Assembly: GCA_018817425.1 (NCBI GenBank)
Contig: JAHITX010000014.1
Coordinates: forward strand, 62,001 to 126,000
Reading direction: 5' to 3'
Length of the DNA stretch: 64,000 nt
Source of the DNA: Pseudomonadota bacterium
GTDB lineage: Bacteria > Desulfobacterota > Desulfobacteria > Desulfobacterales > RPRI01
The translations under genes were made by a program, and so were the position numbers. Positions 53,499-62,070 of this stretch are shown piece after piece (within the stretch, counting starts at the first letter, position 1; every line of letters begins with the position of its first letter). Below the pieces are notes generated by a model that was given only the letters and a program-made list of their open reading frames with translations, was not told the DNA's origin and searched no databases.

Positions 53499-54500
53499 AT
53501 GGTTAAGTGCATGTTCTCACTCACTGTAGTAGTTATTTTATCGGTGCTTGCCTTTGTGGGGGTAGAGACGTCCGGTTACACAGCGCAATTTGTTTTCGGG
53601 ATTGTAATACCGTACGCAGCTTTTCTTGTCTTTGTTATTGGAGTAATAAACCGTGTAGTCGGATGGGCGCGGTCTCCGGTACCTTTTGCAATTCCAACTA
53701 CTGCCGGTCAGCAAAAATCTTTGCCGTGGATTAAACATGCAAGTCTGGATAATCCGACCACAACCAAAGGGGTTTTCGGCAGAATGTTTCTGGAAGTATT
53801 TCTTTTCCGTTCCTTATTTAGAAATACGAGAACCCAGTTAAGCGATGGACCCAGGATTTCTTTTAATCTTGAGATTCTTCTCTGGCTTGCCTCTCTGGCT
53901 TTTCACGCATCTTTTTTCACGGTTTTAGCAAGACATTTAAGGCTTTTTACTGATCCTGTGCCATCTGCTATACAACTACTTGAAAAAGTTGACGGGATGC
54001 TGCAACTTGGTGTGCCGGGAATATTATTGTCGGGCTTTGTTCTTCTTTTGGCTGTTTCTTATCTTCTTCTCAGAAGGATTGTCGAACCTCAGGTAAAATA
54101 CATTTCACTCACCCAGGATTATTTTCCTCTGTTTTTGATTATAGGAATAGCTGTAAGCGGAATATTGATGCGTCACGTATTCAAAGTAGATATTATAGGC
54201 GCAAAGCAGCTTGCAATGGGTCTTGTCACATTTCATCCTATAATTCCTGAGGGTATCGGCGGTATTTTTTATGTGCATCTCTTTTTTGTAAGCACATTAC
54301 TTGTCTATTTCCCGTTCAGTAAGCTTATGCACATGGGTGGTATTTTTATGAGTCCTACAAGAAATCTGCCGTGCAACACCCGGGCGGTCAGGCATGTAAA
54401 TCCATGGAATTATCCTGTACATACTCATACATATGAAGAGTATGAGGACGATTTCAGGGAAAAAATGATAGATGCTGGACTGCCGGTTGAAAAGGAGTAA
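53499..54500 (+). CDS. dsrM: DsrM, membrane cytochrome b subunit
   Basis: DsrM is the NarI-like haem b protein that exchanges electrons with menaquinone. The 333-residue protein has five to six membrane helices and several paired His residues (LAFHASFFTVLARHLRLF, GILMRHVFKVD, YFPFSKLMHMGG) that fit haem ligation. A GAGG site precedes the ATG. It is followed 3 nt later by dsrK, its physical partner. Confidence 0.94.
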   Translation: MVKCMFSLTVVVILSVLAFVGVETSGYTAQFVFGIVIPYAAFLVFVIGVINRVVGWARSPVPFAIPTTAGQQKSLPWIKHASLDNPTTTKGVFGRMFLEVFLFRSLFRNTRTQLSDGPRISFNLEILLWLASLAFHASFFTVLARHLRLFTDPVPSAIQLLEKVDGMLQLGVPGILLSGFVLLLAVSYLLLRRIVEPQVKYISLTQDYFPLFLIIGIAVSGILMRHVFKVDIIGAKQLAMGLVTFHPIIPEGIGGIFYVHLFFVSTLLVYFPFSKLMHMGGIFMSPTRNLPCNTRAVRHVNPWNYPVHTHTYEEYEDDFREKMIDAGLPVEKE

Positions 54501-54503
54501 CTA

Positions 54504-56123
54504 ATGTCAGACCTTCCAAAAGATAACAATGAACTGATAGAAAAAATAAATTACAAGCCTACTAGTAAAGATTGGATGGATGTACCCGTAGAAATCAGAA
54601 AGGGTATGTACTGTTATGCTTCAAATCCCAAAAGCGTGGAATATCTTAGCCTGCCTAACGCACGTGCATGGAATCCGCTTGATGAGGACTGGAAACTTCC
54701 TGTAAACTGGAAAGAGATAGTCCATAATGCTTTCAAGGAACGGCTTGATAAATTTCGTTCTTTTAAAGTTTTTATGGATATATGCGTAAGATGCGGAGCA
54801 TGCGCCGATAAATGCCATTTCTTTATAGGTACGGGTGATCCTAAAAATATGCCGGTTTTAAGAGCCGAACTTCTTAGATCGGTTTACAGAAACGATTTTA
54901 CCACGGCAGGAAAACTTTTAGGCAAGATTGCCGGAGCGCGCGAGCTTACTTTGGATGTTTTAAAAGAATGGTGGTACTATTTCTTTCAATGCACCGAATG
55001 CCGACGCTGCTCAGTGTTCTGTCCTTACGGCATTGATACCGCGGAAATAACAATAATGGCCAGGGAGATATTTAATCTGCTTGGGCTAAATATAGACTGG
55101 ATCGCAACTCCCGTTGCAAATTGTTATCGTACAGGAAACCATCTTGGAATCCAGCCGCATGCTTACAAAGAAATGCTGGAATTCTTTGTAGATGATATAG
55201 AAGAAAAAACCGGAGTGGTGGTAAAGCCTTCATTTAACAGGAAGGGCGCAGATATATTATTTATTACCCCATCCGGTGATGTTTTTGCCGATCCTGGTAC
55301 GTATACTGCCATGGGTTATCTGATGCTCTTTCATTATTTAGAGGAGCAGGGTCTTAATATTACATGGAGCACCTACGCTTCAGAAGGTGGAAACTTCGGT
55401 TTTTTTACTTCCCATGAGACGATGAAGCGTCTTAACGCAAAAATGTATGCCGAAGCAAAACGGCTTGGTGTTAAGTGGATACTCGGTGGTGAGTGCGGGC
55501 ATATGTGGCGTGTTATAACCCAGTATATGGATACAATGAACGGTCCTGCGGATTTTCTTGAAAATCCGGTTTCTCCTATTACCGGTACAAAGTTTGAAAA
55601 CGCCAACTCAACAAAAATGGTACATATTTCCGAATTTACGGCCGATCTTATATATCATGGGAAACTAAAACTTGATAAAAGCCGTAATGATAATCTCAGC
55701 GTAACTTTTCATGATTCATGCAATCCGTCCAGAGGCATGGGGATGTTTGAAGAGCCAAGGTATGTTATAAAAAATACCTGTAATAAATTTTACGAAATGC
55801 CGAGTAATACAATCAGAGAGCAGACTTTCTGCTGCGGCAGCGGTTCCGGTCTTAACGCCGGTGAAGACATGGAGTTAAGGATGTGCGGCGGTCTTCCAAG
55901 GGCCAATGCGGTAAAGCATGTTCACGATCAATTTGGTGTAAATATGCTTGCTACTATCTGCGCAATTGACAGAGCGGCTCTTCCGCCTCTTATGGATTAC
56001 TGGGTTCCTGGAGTAGATGTAACCGGAGTTACCGAGTTGGTTGCAAACGCCTTGATAATGCCGGGAGAGAAAGAAAGAACTGTTAACCTTCGCGATGAAC
56101 CGCTTCCAGGAATGGAGGAGTAA
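54504..56123 (+). CDS. dsrK: DsrK, HdrD-like iron-sulfur subunit
   Basis: DsrK is the cytoplasmic catalytic subunit that is thought to reduce DsrC-trisulfide. The 539-residue protein has two [4Fe-4S] binding motifs (Cys94, 97, 100, 104 and Cys163, 166, 169, 173) and HdrD-type CCG elements (FHDSCNPSRGMG, TFCCGSGSGLNAG) for the non-cubane cluster. It lies between dsrM and dsrJ with nearly no gaps. Confidence 0.95.
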   Translation: MSDLPKDNNELIEKINYKPTSKDWMDVPVEIRKGMYCYASNPKSVEYLSLPNARAWNPLDEDWKLPVNWKEIVHNAFKERLDKFRSFKVFMDICVRCGACADKCHFFIGTGDPKNMPVLRAELLRSVYRNDFTTAGKLLGKIAGARELTLDVLKEWWYYFFQCTECRRCSVFCPYGIDTAEITIMAREIFNLLGLNIDWIATPVANCYRTGNHLGIQPHAYKEMLEFFVDDIEEKTGVVVKPSFNRKGADILFITPSGDVFADPGTYTAMGYLMLFHYLEEQGLNITWSTYASEGGNFGFFTSHETMKRLNAKMYAEAKRLGVKWILGGECGHMWRVITQYMDTMNGPADFLENPVSPITGTKFENANSTKMVHISEFTADLIYHGKLKLDKSRNDNLSVTFHDSCNPSRGMGMFEEPRYVIKNTCNKFYEMPSNTIREQTFCCGSGSGLNAGEDMELRMCGGLPRANAVKHVHDQFGVNMLATICAIDRAALPPLMDYWVPGVDVTGVTELVANALIMPGEKERTVNLRDEPLPGMEE

Positions 56124-56124
56124 A

Positions 56125-56541
56125 ATGTCTCACGAAAAAGAAGATAAAAAGATGTATAATAAAGGTGAAGTGATAACCGGAATTGTTATATTTTTAATTA
56201 TTTTCACTTTTCCCTTCTGGTATAACATGGGAAAAGCAACCCCGGTTCCTGAACCTGTACTTACCGAAAAAGCCAAGGCTGCGGTTGAGTGCGTTGAGCC
56301 AAAAGCTTACATGAAAACCGAGCATATGCAGGTTTTAGATAGCTGGAGAAGTTCGGTTGTAAGGAATACAAACAGAATTTATATAAACAAAAGTGGCAAC
56401 AAGGAATTTGAAATGAGTTTATCCAATGGTTGTCTGGATTGCCATTCAAATAAGGCAGAATTTTGTGATAAGTGTCACACCTATGCATCGGTAAGTCCTT
56501 ACTGCTGGGATTGCCATATCGATAATCCGAAGGAGAAATAG
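56125..56541 (+). CDS. dsrJ: DsrJ, triheme cytochrome c
   Basis: The 138-residue protein has an N-terminal membrane helix that also acts as export signal (ITGIVIFLIIFTFPFWY) and three CxxCH haem sites (starting at Cys103, Cys114 and Cys127). Cys56 is in the region where DsrJ has its unusual cysteine haem ligand. The ATG at 56125 follows GGAGG inside the end of dsrK; a longer frame from 56095 would start within dsrK. It is the periplasmic electron carrier of the complex. Confidence 0.94.
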   Translation: MSHEKEDKKMYNKGEVITGIVIFLIIFTFPFWYNMGKATPVPEPVLTEKAKAAVECVEPKAYMKTEHMQVLDSWRSSVVRNTNRIYINKSGNKEFEMSLSNGCLDCHSNKAEFCDKCHTYASVSPYCWDCHIDNPKEK

Positions 56542-56543
56542 TG

Positions 56544-57332
56544 ATGGAAAACAGCAGAAGAAATTTCTTAAAGATAGCTGGAATTTCAGCACTGGGCCTG
56601 ACTACAACCCCTGTTTTGGATGCTTTTGCAGTAGATATAGATACCCTGCTTGTTAAACCGATTGATGCAGCTCCAAAAGAGAATGCTCTTACTGCCAAAA
56701 GATGGGGAATGGTCATTGATACCAGAAAGATTAAATCGGAACATGATCTTGAACCAATGATTGCTGCCTGCAATAAAATTCATAATATTCCGGTTCTGGA
56801 AAATAAGCGGCATGAAATAAAGTGGATATGGGAAGAAGAATTCAAACATGCTTTTCCCACTTTAGAGCATGAATTCGTAAATGAGCGTATAGAGCATTTG
56901 CCTTTTCTGGTTCTTTGCAATCAATGTAAAGATGCCCCATGTGTCAGGGCCTGTCCGACAAAGGCAACTTTTAAACGTGAAGATGGAATTGTTATGATGG
57001 ATTTCCATAGGTGTATCGGTTGCCGTTTTTGCATGGCTGCTTGTCCTTATGGATCAAGAAATTTCAATTTCAGGGATCCAAGGCCTTTTATAAAAGAAAC
57101 AAACAAAAAATTCCCGACAAGAATGAAAGGCGTTGTTGAAAAATGTAATTTTTGCGCCGAGCGTCTTGCTGTAGGGTTACAACCGGCCTGCGTAGAAGCA
57201 TCCAACGGCATTATGATTTTTGGAGATCTGGAAAATCCGGAATCTCAAGTCAGACATTTATTGAAAACTAACTATACAATTCGACGCAAAGTGGCTCTTG
57301 GTACCGGGCCTTCTATTTATTACATCGTATGA
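56544..57332 (+). CDS. dsrO: DsrO, periplasmic ferredoxin-type subunit (Tat)
   Basis: The 262-residue protein starts with a Tat signal (SRRNFLKIAG). Several four-cysteine motifs follow (CNQCKDAPCVRACP, CIGCRFCMAACPYG, CNFCAERL), which fit multiple [4Fe-4S] clusters. It connects DsrJ to DsrP. The ATG at 56544 has AAGGAG before it, and the dsrJ stop codon touches the start. Confidence 0.95.
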   Translation: MENSRRNFLKIAGISALGLTTTPVLDAFAVDIDTLLVKPIDAAPKENALTAKRWGMVIDTRKIKSEHDLEPMIAACNKIHNIPVLENKRHEIKWIWEEEFKHAFPTLEHEFVNERIEHLPFLVLCNQCKDAPCVRACPTKATFKREDGIVMMDFHRCIGCRFCMAACPYGSRNFNFRDPRPFIKETNKKFPTRMKGVVEKCNFCAERLAVGLQPACVEASNGIMIFGDLENPESQVRHLLKTNYTIRRKVALGTGPSIYYIV

Positions 57333-57339
57333 GGTGGTT

Positions 57340-58500
57340 ATGCTTGAATTAGCACTTAAAGGAAGTAAAAAATATTATGGATGGATTGCAGTCCTGCTTA
57401 CCATTATCGGCATAGGAGTAGGTTGTTATTTATGGCAGCTAAGCTTCGGCCTCGGTCTTACCGGAATGAGCAGAGATGTATCATGGGGGTTTTATATTGC
57501 TCAGTTTACATTTCTTGTCGGTGTTGCCGCATCAGCCGTAATGCTGGTTTTGCCTTATTATCTGCACCATTATAAGGCCTTCGGTAAAATTACAATTCTT
57601 GGGGAATTTCTGGCTGTATCTGCAGTAAGCATGTGTCTCCTTTTTATCATAGCAGATCTTGGGCAGCCCATGCGTGCCTTGAATGTAATTTTGTATCCTA
57701 CGCCCAATTCGATTCTTTTCTGGGATATGATAGTATTAAACGGTTATCTGTTTTTAAATATAATAATTGGCTGGCAGGTTCTTCAGGGAGAAAGAAACGG
57801 TGTTGCTCCACCTAAATGGGTAAAAATTCTGATTTATATATCAATACCCTGGGCAGTCAGTATTCATACCGTCACAGCGTTTTTATACTGCGGTCTTCCC
57901 GGCAGAGGTTTCTGGCTTACAGCAATACTTGCTCCAAGGTTTCTTGCTTCGGCATTTGCAGCAGGCCCGGCCTTTTTGATTCTTCTTTGCCTTCTTGTAA
58001 GAAAACTTACAAAGTTTGATCCGGGAAAAGAGCCGATTCAGACCCTTGCTAAAATTGTAACTTACGGTATTCTATTAAACGTATTTTTCTTGCTATGTGA
58101 GGTTTTTGTAGTATTTTACAGCAAAATCCCCGAACATATGGATCATATGACTTATCTGTACGCTGGATTGCATGGACATGGAGTTCTTGTGCCGTGGATG
58201 TGGGCATCTGTCGCTCTGATGGTGATTTCCATTATCCTTCTTATAAATCCTGCTACAAGGAAAAAAGAGGGGATACTTATGATAGCATGTATCTGTGTAT
58301 TTTGCGGTACATGGATTGATAAGGGACTTGGCATGATTTCAGGAGGCTTTGTACCATCTCCGTTGCATCATATTACCGAATACGTTCCATCAATGCCGGA
58401 GATAGCCATTACATTAGGCGTTTATGCTGTAGGATTTTTAGTACTGACAATCCTTTATAAAATAGCTACAACGGTTAAGGAGCAACTGCAAGGCGTATAG
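57340..58500 (+). CDS. dsrP: DsrP, NrfD-like membrane quinone subunit
   Basis: DsrP has 386 residues and about ten membrane helices, as in NrfD/HybB proteins. It opens with LKGSKKYYGWIAVLLTIIGI, and the segment FWDMIVLNGYLFLNIIIGW is typical of the family. It is the second menaquinone-reactive membrane subunit of the Dsr complex. The ATG at 57340 sits just behind a GAGGTGG site; a longer frame from 57298 would overlap dsrO. It ends the operon before a good terminator. Confidence 0.95.
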   Translation: MLELALKGSKKYYGWIAVLLTIIGIGVGCYLWQLSFGLGLTGMSRDVSWGFYIAQFTFLVGVAASAVMLVLPYYLHHYKAFGKITILGEFLAVSAVSMCLLFIIADLGQPMRALNVILYPTPNSILFWDMIVLNGYLFLNIIIGWQVLQGERNGVAPPKWVKILIYISIPWAVSIHTVTAFLYCGLPGRGFWLTAILAPRFLASAFAAGPAFLILLCLLVRKLTKFDPGKEPIQTLAKIVTYGILLNVFFLLCEVFVVFYSKIPEHMDHMTYLYAGLHGHGVLVPWMWASVALMVISIILLINPATRKKEGILMIACICVFCGTWIDKGLGMISGGFVPSPLHHITEYVPSMPEIAITLGVYAVGFLVLTILYKIATTVKEQLQGV

Positions 58501-58534
58501 AAAATATACGATAAGCTAAATCAAAAAAAAGATA

Positions 58535-58570
58535 AGGGGGTTATCCAAATCAGGGGTAGCCCTCTTTTTT
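58535..58570 (+). terminator. Rho-independent terminator after dsrP
   Basis: A 9-bp stem (AGGGGGTTA with TAGCCCTCT, including two G-T pairs) with a 13-nt loop is followed by six T. It lies 35 nt after the dsrP stop and closes the dsr operon. Confidence 0.8.
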
Positions 58571-58712
58571 ATTTCCAATAGATGTCTTTAGTCATAATCT
58601 TTTGATTTTTCGTACTTAATGTTTTATAAGAAATGCCTGCCAGCAAAGTTGATCGTTTAAAACCCATTAAATACGGGTTAAGTGCATTGATTATTCGGTG
58701 TAAATAAATGCT

Positions 58713-59564
58713 ATGACTATTGAAGAAAACAATAAAACCTCATCTCCAACAGATGATACAATGAAAAAAATCTGTGTTCTTTTGCGGACGCAAACAGGCC
58801 ACGATTTTTCCCAGTATAAAGATATTACCCTGATTCACCGTATAAAACGTAGGATGGCTTTACACCAGATCAGAAAGCCGGATCAATATTTTAGATTTAT
58901 GTATCAAAATAAGGTGGAATCGGATGCTCTCTTTCACGACACCTTTATCGGTGCTACAACTTTTTTCCATGATCCGGTTGCTTTCGAAATAATTAAAAAA
59001 AAAGTAATCCCTAAACTTTTTTCAAATGAAACATCCGAAGGAGTTATACGGATCTGGGTCTGCGGTTGCTCCACCGGCGAGGAAGCCTATTCCATTGCAA
59101 TTCTGGTTCAGGAATATATGGAATCCATTAAAGAGTCGTATAAAGTGCAGATTTTTGCCACTGATATTGACAAGTATTCTATTGAACAGGCCCGAAGCGC
59201 AATATTTCCCTCAAACATCGATATTGATGTATCCCCTGAAAGACTGGCTCGTTTTTTTATCCATGATTCCAAAGAAGGCTTCTATCATATCCGAAAATCT
59301 ATCCGGGATCTTCTTGTTTTTTCCGAACATGATGTGACTAAAGATACCCCATTTTCAGAATTGAATCTGATAAGCTGCCGCAATACGCTTCTTTATATGG
59401 CCAGAGATCTTCGTTCAAAGTTGATTCCACTTTTTCATTATGCGATTAAACCTGGCGGTTTTCTTTTTATGGGAACATTAGAAACGGTGGAAGAATTTGT
59501 GACGACATTTGAAACTGTCGACAGCAAATGGAAAATTTACCACCGTAAGGATATTCATTCTTAG
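58713..59564 (+). CDS. cheR: CheR-type chemoreceptor methyltransferase
   Basis: CheR adds methyl groups from AdoMet to glutamates of chemoreceptors. The 283-residue protein has the N-terminal helical domain (FSQYKDITLIHRIKRRMALH) and the methylase domain with RIWVCGCSTGEEAYSIA and SCRNTLLYMARDLRSKL. No other chemotaxis gene is adjacent; the gene stands alone between the dsr operon and a decayed region. A small hairpin (58661-58679) lies just before it. Confidence 0.9.
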   Translation: MTIEENNKTSSPTDDTMKKICVLLRTQTGHDFSQYKDITLIHRIKRRMALHQIRKPDQYFRFMYQNKVESDALFHDTFIGATTFFHDPVAFEIIKKKVIPKLFSNETSEGVIRIWVCGCSTGEEAYSIAILVQEYMESIKESYKVQIFATDIDKYSIEQARSAIFPSNIDIDVSPERLARFFIHDSKEGFYHIRKSIRDLLVFSEHDVTKDTPFSELNLISCRNTLLYMARDLRSKLIPLFHYAIKPGGFLFMGTLETVEEFVTTFETVDSKWKIYHRKDIHS

Positions 59565-60008
59565 CTAACAGCACATGGCAAGTCATAGTAAATTTTTCCT
59601 GGTGATGGAAATAGTCTTAACATCCCTAAAATGTCTCCGAAGACTGTTTTATTGACATGTTTTTTTTCCAGTGTAATAATAACAGCAATATATGTAAATA
59701 AATTCTATTCCGGCTAAAGCATATAACTATACTTTTTAAAAACAGACTTTTTCCATAGACTAGTTATATAGCTTGAGCAAATAACAAATTAAACCACATC
59801 AGATGTTGTCGACGATAAAAATTTTCACGTATTCTCAGTATTATTGAATTTGCCGATATTAAAAGATAATGCGAGTATGGGGAATTTGCGATGGATGACG
59901 GCTATCGGCTGCTACGCACTTCATACTTGATCGAGGACTTTTCAAGGGTATCATACATCATTTACGGACGTATGGATATTATGTAAAAAGAGAGGCCGCT
60001 CTGACAAG
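59565..60008. other. Intergenic region before the DUF1302 remnant
   Basis: This stretch of 444 nt is AT-rich to about 59880 and then becomes more balanced. A 31-codon frame from 59891 (starting MDDGYRLLRTSYLIED) is too short to support a call. No RNA, promoter or clear repeat was found. Confidence 0.45.
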
Positions 60009-60661
60009 ATGAAAACTACTCGAAGCGTAGCTCTGTCACGTCACCGATATTTAATAATCATCATTATTTTATTGGGATCCATAGGTATGATGGTATCGTT
60101 TACACAACCGATCTACGCTTTTCCAATTTTAACCGACTTAGAGGATATGAAAATAAACTGGAACAATTCTCTGCGATACAACTGGGGTTTGAATGGCGTC
60201 CAAATCGCATCCCGGAAGGGGGCACCTATTTTGGAGTCGATAGTGTGAATGAAGGCCCCAATGTGAACCGTCTTTCCGCTATTGAAGGTGAGTGGGGCGA
60301 CGTGGGAGTAGGACTGAAGTGACGTACGGCTTGGCTGGACGGCACTATCGGGTTTTATGCGCGTCACTTTAATGATAAAAGTGGATGACTGGCGCAAGCG
60401 GCCGGTGGCGGTAAGACACGGGCGGTATATGCCAGGAAAATCGGGCTTCTTGGGGTGACACTGGCGAAGAATATCGCCGGATCTTCCATTGGCACTGAGG
60501 TTTCCCATCGCAGCAATGGCCCTTTGATCAGCAACAGTGCGGCCGCCAGGCAATCGAACGGCTATAAAGGAGCCAGGGGAGATACCTGGCATGCCCTGAT
60601 CAACAGCGAAATAAGTTTCGGGCCCAGCCCATTGTATCATTCTGCTCAGTTTGCTTTCTGA
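60009..60661 (+). pseudogene. Broken DUF1302 outer-membrane protein gene
   Basis: The first 58 codons encode a signal peptide and the DUF1302 start (FPILTDLEDMKINWNNSLRY). The frame then shifts near 60185. In the new frame the sequence reads GGTYFGVDSVNEGPNVNRLS, IEGEWGDVGVGLK, then a TGA stop, AWLDGTIGFYARHFNDK, a second TGA, and VYARKIGLLGVTLAKNIAGS, and ends early at PSPLYHSAQFAF. Intact DUF1302 proteins have more than 500 residues, so half or more is missing. The gene is dead, while its usual partner DUF1329 next door is intact. Confidence 0.88.
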
Positions 60662-60675
60662 TGAGAGGAGATTAT

Positions 60676-62067
60676 ATGTCTATAGTGAAATATTTATCTA
60701 TCGTATTATTATTTCTTTTTCTGGGAGGAACTATATACTTCAACAATGCCCGGGCCGGGGTCAGCGTTCCCGAAGCACTCCAGCTCGGCACCTCTTTGAC
60801 TCCTTTCGGCGCAGAAAAAGCGGGTAATCGTGATGGCACCATCCCCCCCTACACTGGCGGCCTCACGGAAACGGACATTCCCGCAGACTTCAAAAAGGGG
60901 TCAGGACGTTGGACCGATCCTTTCCCCAAGGAAAAACCGCTTTATTCGATTTCCAGCCGGAACATGGCCAAATATGACAAAAAACTCAGCGAAGCCAGCA
61001 AAGCCTTGTTAAGGAAGTATCCCTCTTATCGCATGGATATTTATCCCAGCCATCGCAGCGTTGCCTATCCGTCCTGCGTTTTGGAGAACTCGCGCAAGAA
61101 TGCCACCAGAGCCCGCCTAATCAATGGCGGCCTTACTGTAGATGGTGCTATCGGTGGCGTTCCCTTCCCTATCGTGAAGAACGGCAATGAGGCGATGTGG
61201 AACCATCTGCTGCGTTACAACGGCCATGCCGTCAAGATGCGTGCCTCCACCTGGTTTGTAACTACCAAGGGCGTGGCGATCAATTCCGCCGACATTAACG
61301 CCCACTGGCAAAATCCCTACTACAATCCGCAGTGGACACTGGCGGACTTGAAGAAGAATGGTAACTATTACGATCAAGCCGCATACAACTTCATCGGCCC
61401 TCCCCAGGCCTTCGGCAATGCCTCGTTGACCACGGACAGCCTCGACCCGGTTAAACAGCCGCGCCGCGTGTGGACGTATTCCGCCGCCAGCCGACGCATC
61501 CGCATTGCCCCTGATTTTGCCTATGATACTCCGGTGGCATCGGTCGGCGGAGTTGTCACCTATGACGAACGCACACTGTTCATCGGCAAACTGGACATGT
61601 TCGATTTTAAGTTGCTTGGCAAACGGGAGATGTTCATCCCCTACAATAATTACAACCTGCTGTTTCAGGCCACCTCGTCCCAGTTTCTTACGCCCAGGCA
61701 TATCAATCCGGATTTCGTGCGCTGGGAATTGCATCGCGTTTGGGTGGTGGAGGCAAATCTTAAAAAGGGCCAACGCCATGTCATTGGCCGGCGCGTCTAT
61801 TACTTTGACGAGGACTGGGGCGGCGGCGGCATGTGCGATGCGTATAACAACATGGGCCAGCTCGTCAAGGGTCTGTTCAACATGTTTACCCAACTCTACG
61901 ATATCCAAACTCCAAATGCGCGCAACTATTGGGCCTATGACCTTATGTCGGGCATCTACTCCTTTTCCTTACACCTTGGCGATCCGGGCATGGGACTCTG
62001 GCCGCAGCCGGAAGGATTCCCGAATCTGCTCTTTACACCCGATGCGTTGCCGAACCGGATGAGGTGA
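60676..62067 (+). CDS. DUF1329 family outer-membrane/periplasmic protein
   Basis: The 463-residue precursor has a signal peptide (VKYLSIVLLFLFLGGTIYF, ending near ARAG) and family blocks GVSVPEALQLGTSLTPFGAE, SYRMDIYPSHRSVAYP and GGVPFPIVKNGNEAMWNHL. DUF1329 proteins have an LolA-like beta fold and usually accompany DUF1302 proteins in lipid, sterol or aromatic degradation clusters. I place the start at the ATG at 60676 behind GAGGAG; the ATG at 60661 has none. The DNA is G+C-rich relative to neighbours, which suggests transfer. Confidence 0.85.
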   Translation: MSIVKYLSIVLLFLFLGGTIYFNNARAGVSVPEALQLGTSLTPFGAEKAGNRDGTIPPYTGGLTETDIPADFKKGSGRWTDPFPKEKPLYSISSRNMAKYDKKLSEASKALLRKYPSYRMDIYPSHRSVAYPSCVLENSRKNATRARLINGGLTVDGAIGGVPFPIVKNGNEAMWNHLLRYNGHAVKMRASTWFVTTKGVAINSADINAHWQNPYYNPQWTLADLKKNGNYYDQAAYNFIGPPQAFGNASLTTDSLDPVKQPRRVWTYSAASRRIRIAPDFAYDTPVASVGGVVTYDERTLFIGKLDMFDFKLLGKREMFIPYNNYNLLFQATSSQFLTPRHINPDFVRWELHRVWVVEANLKKGQRHVIGRRVYYFDEDWGGGGMCDAYNNMGQLVKGLFNMFTQLYDIQTPNARNYWAYDLMSGIYSFSLHLGDPGMGLWPQPEGFPNLLFTPDALPNRMR

Positions 62068-62070
62068 TTT

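Noticed and set aside
59891-59986. A 31-codon frame before the DUF1302 remnant
   Set aside because: Too short, without a recognisable motif or ribosome binding site.
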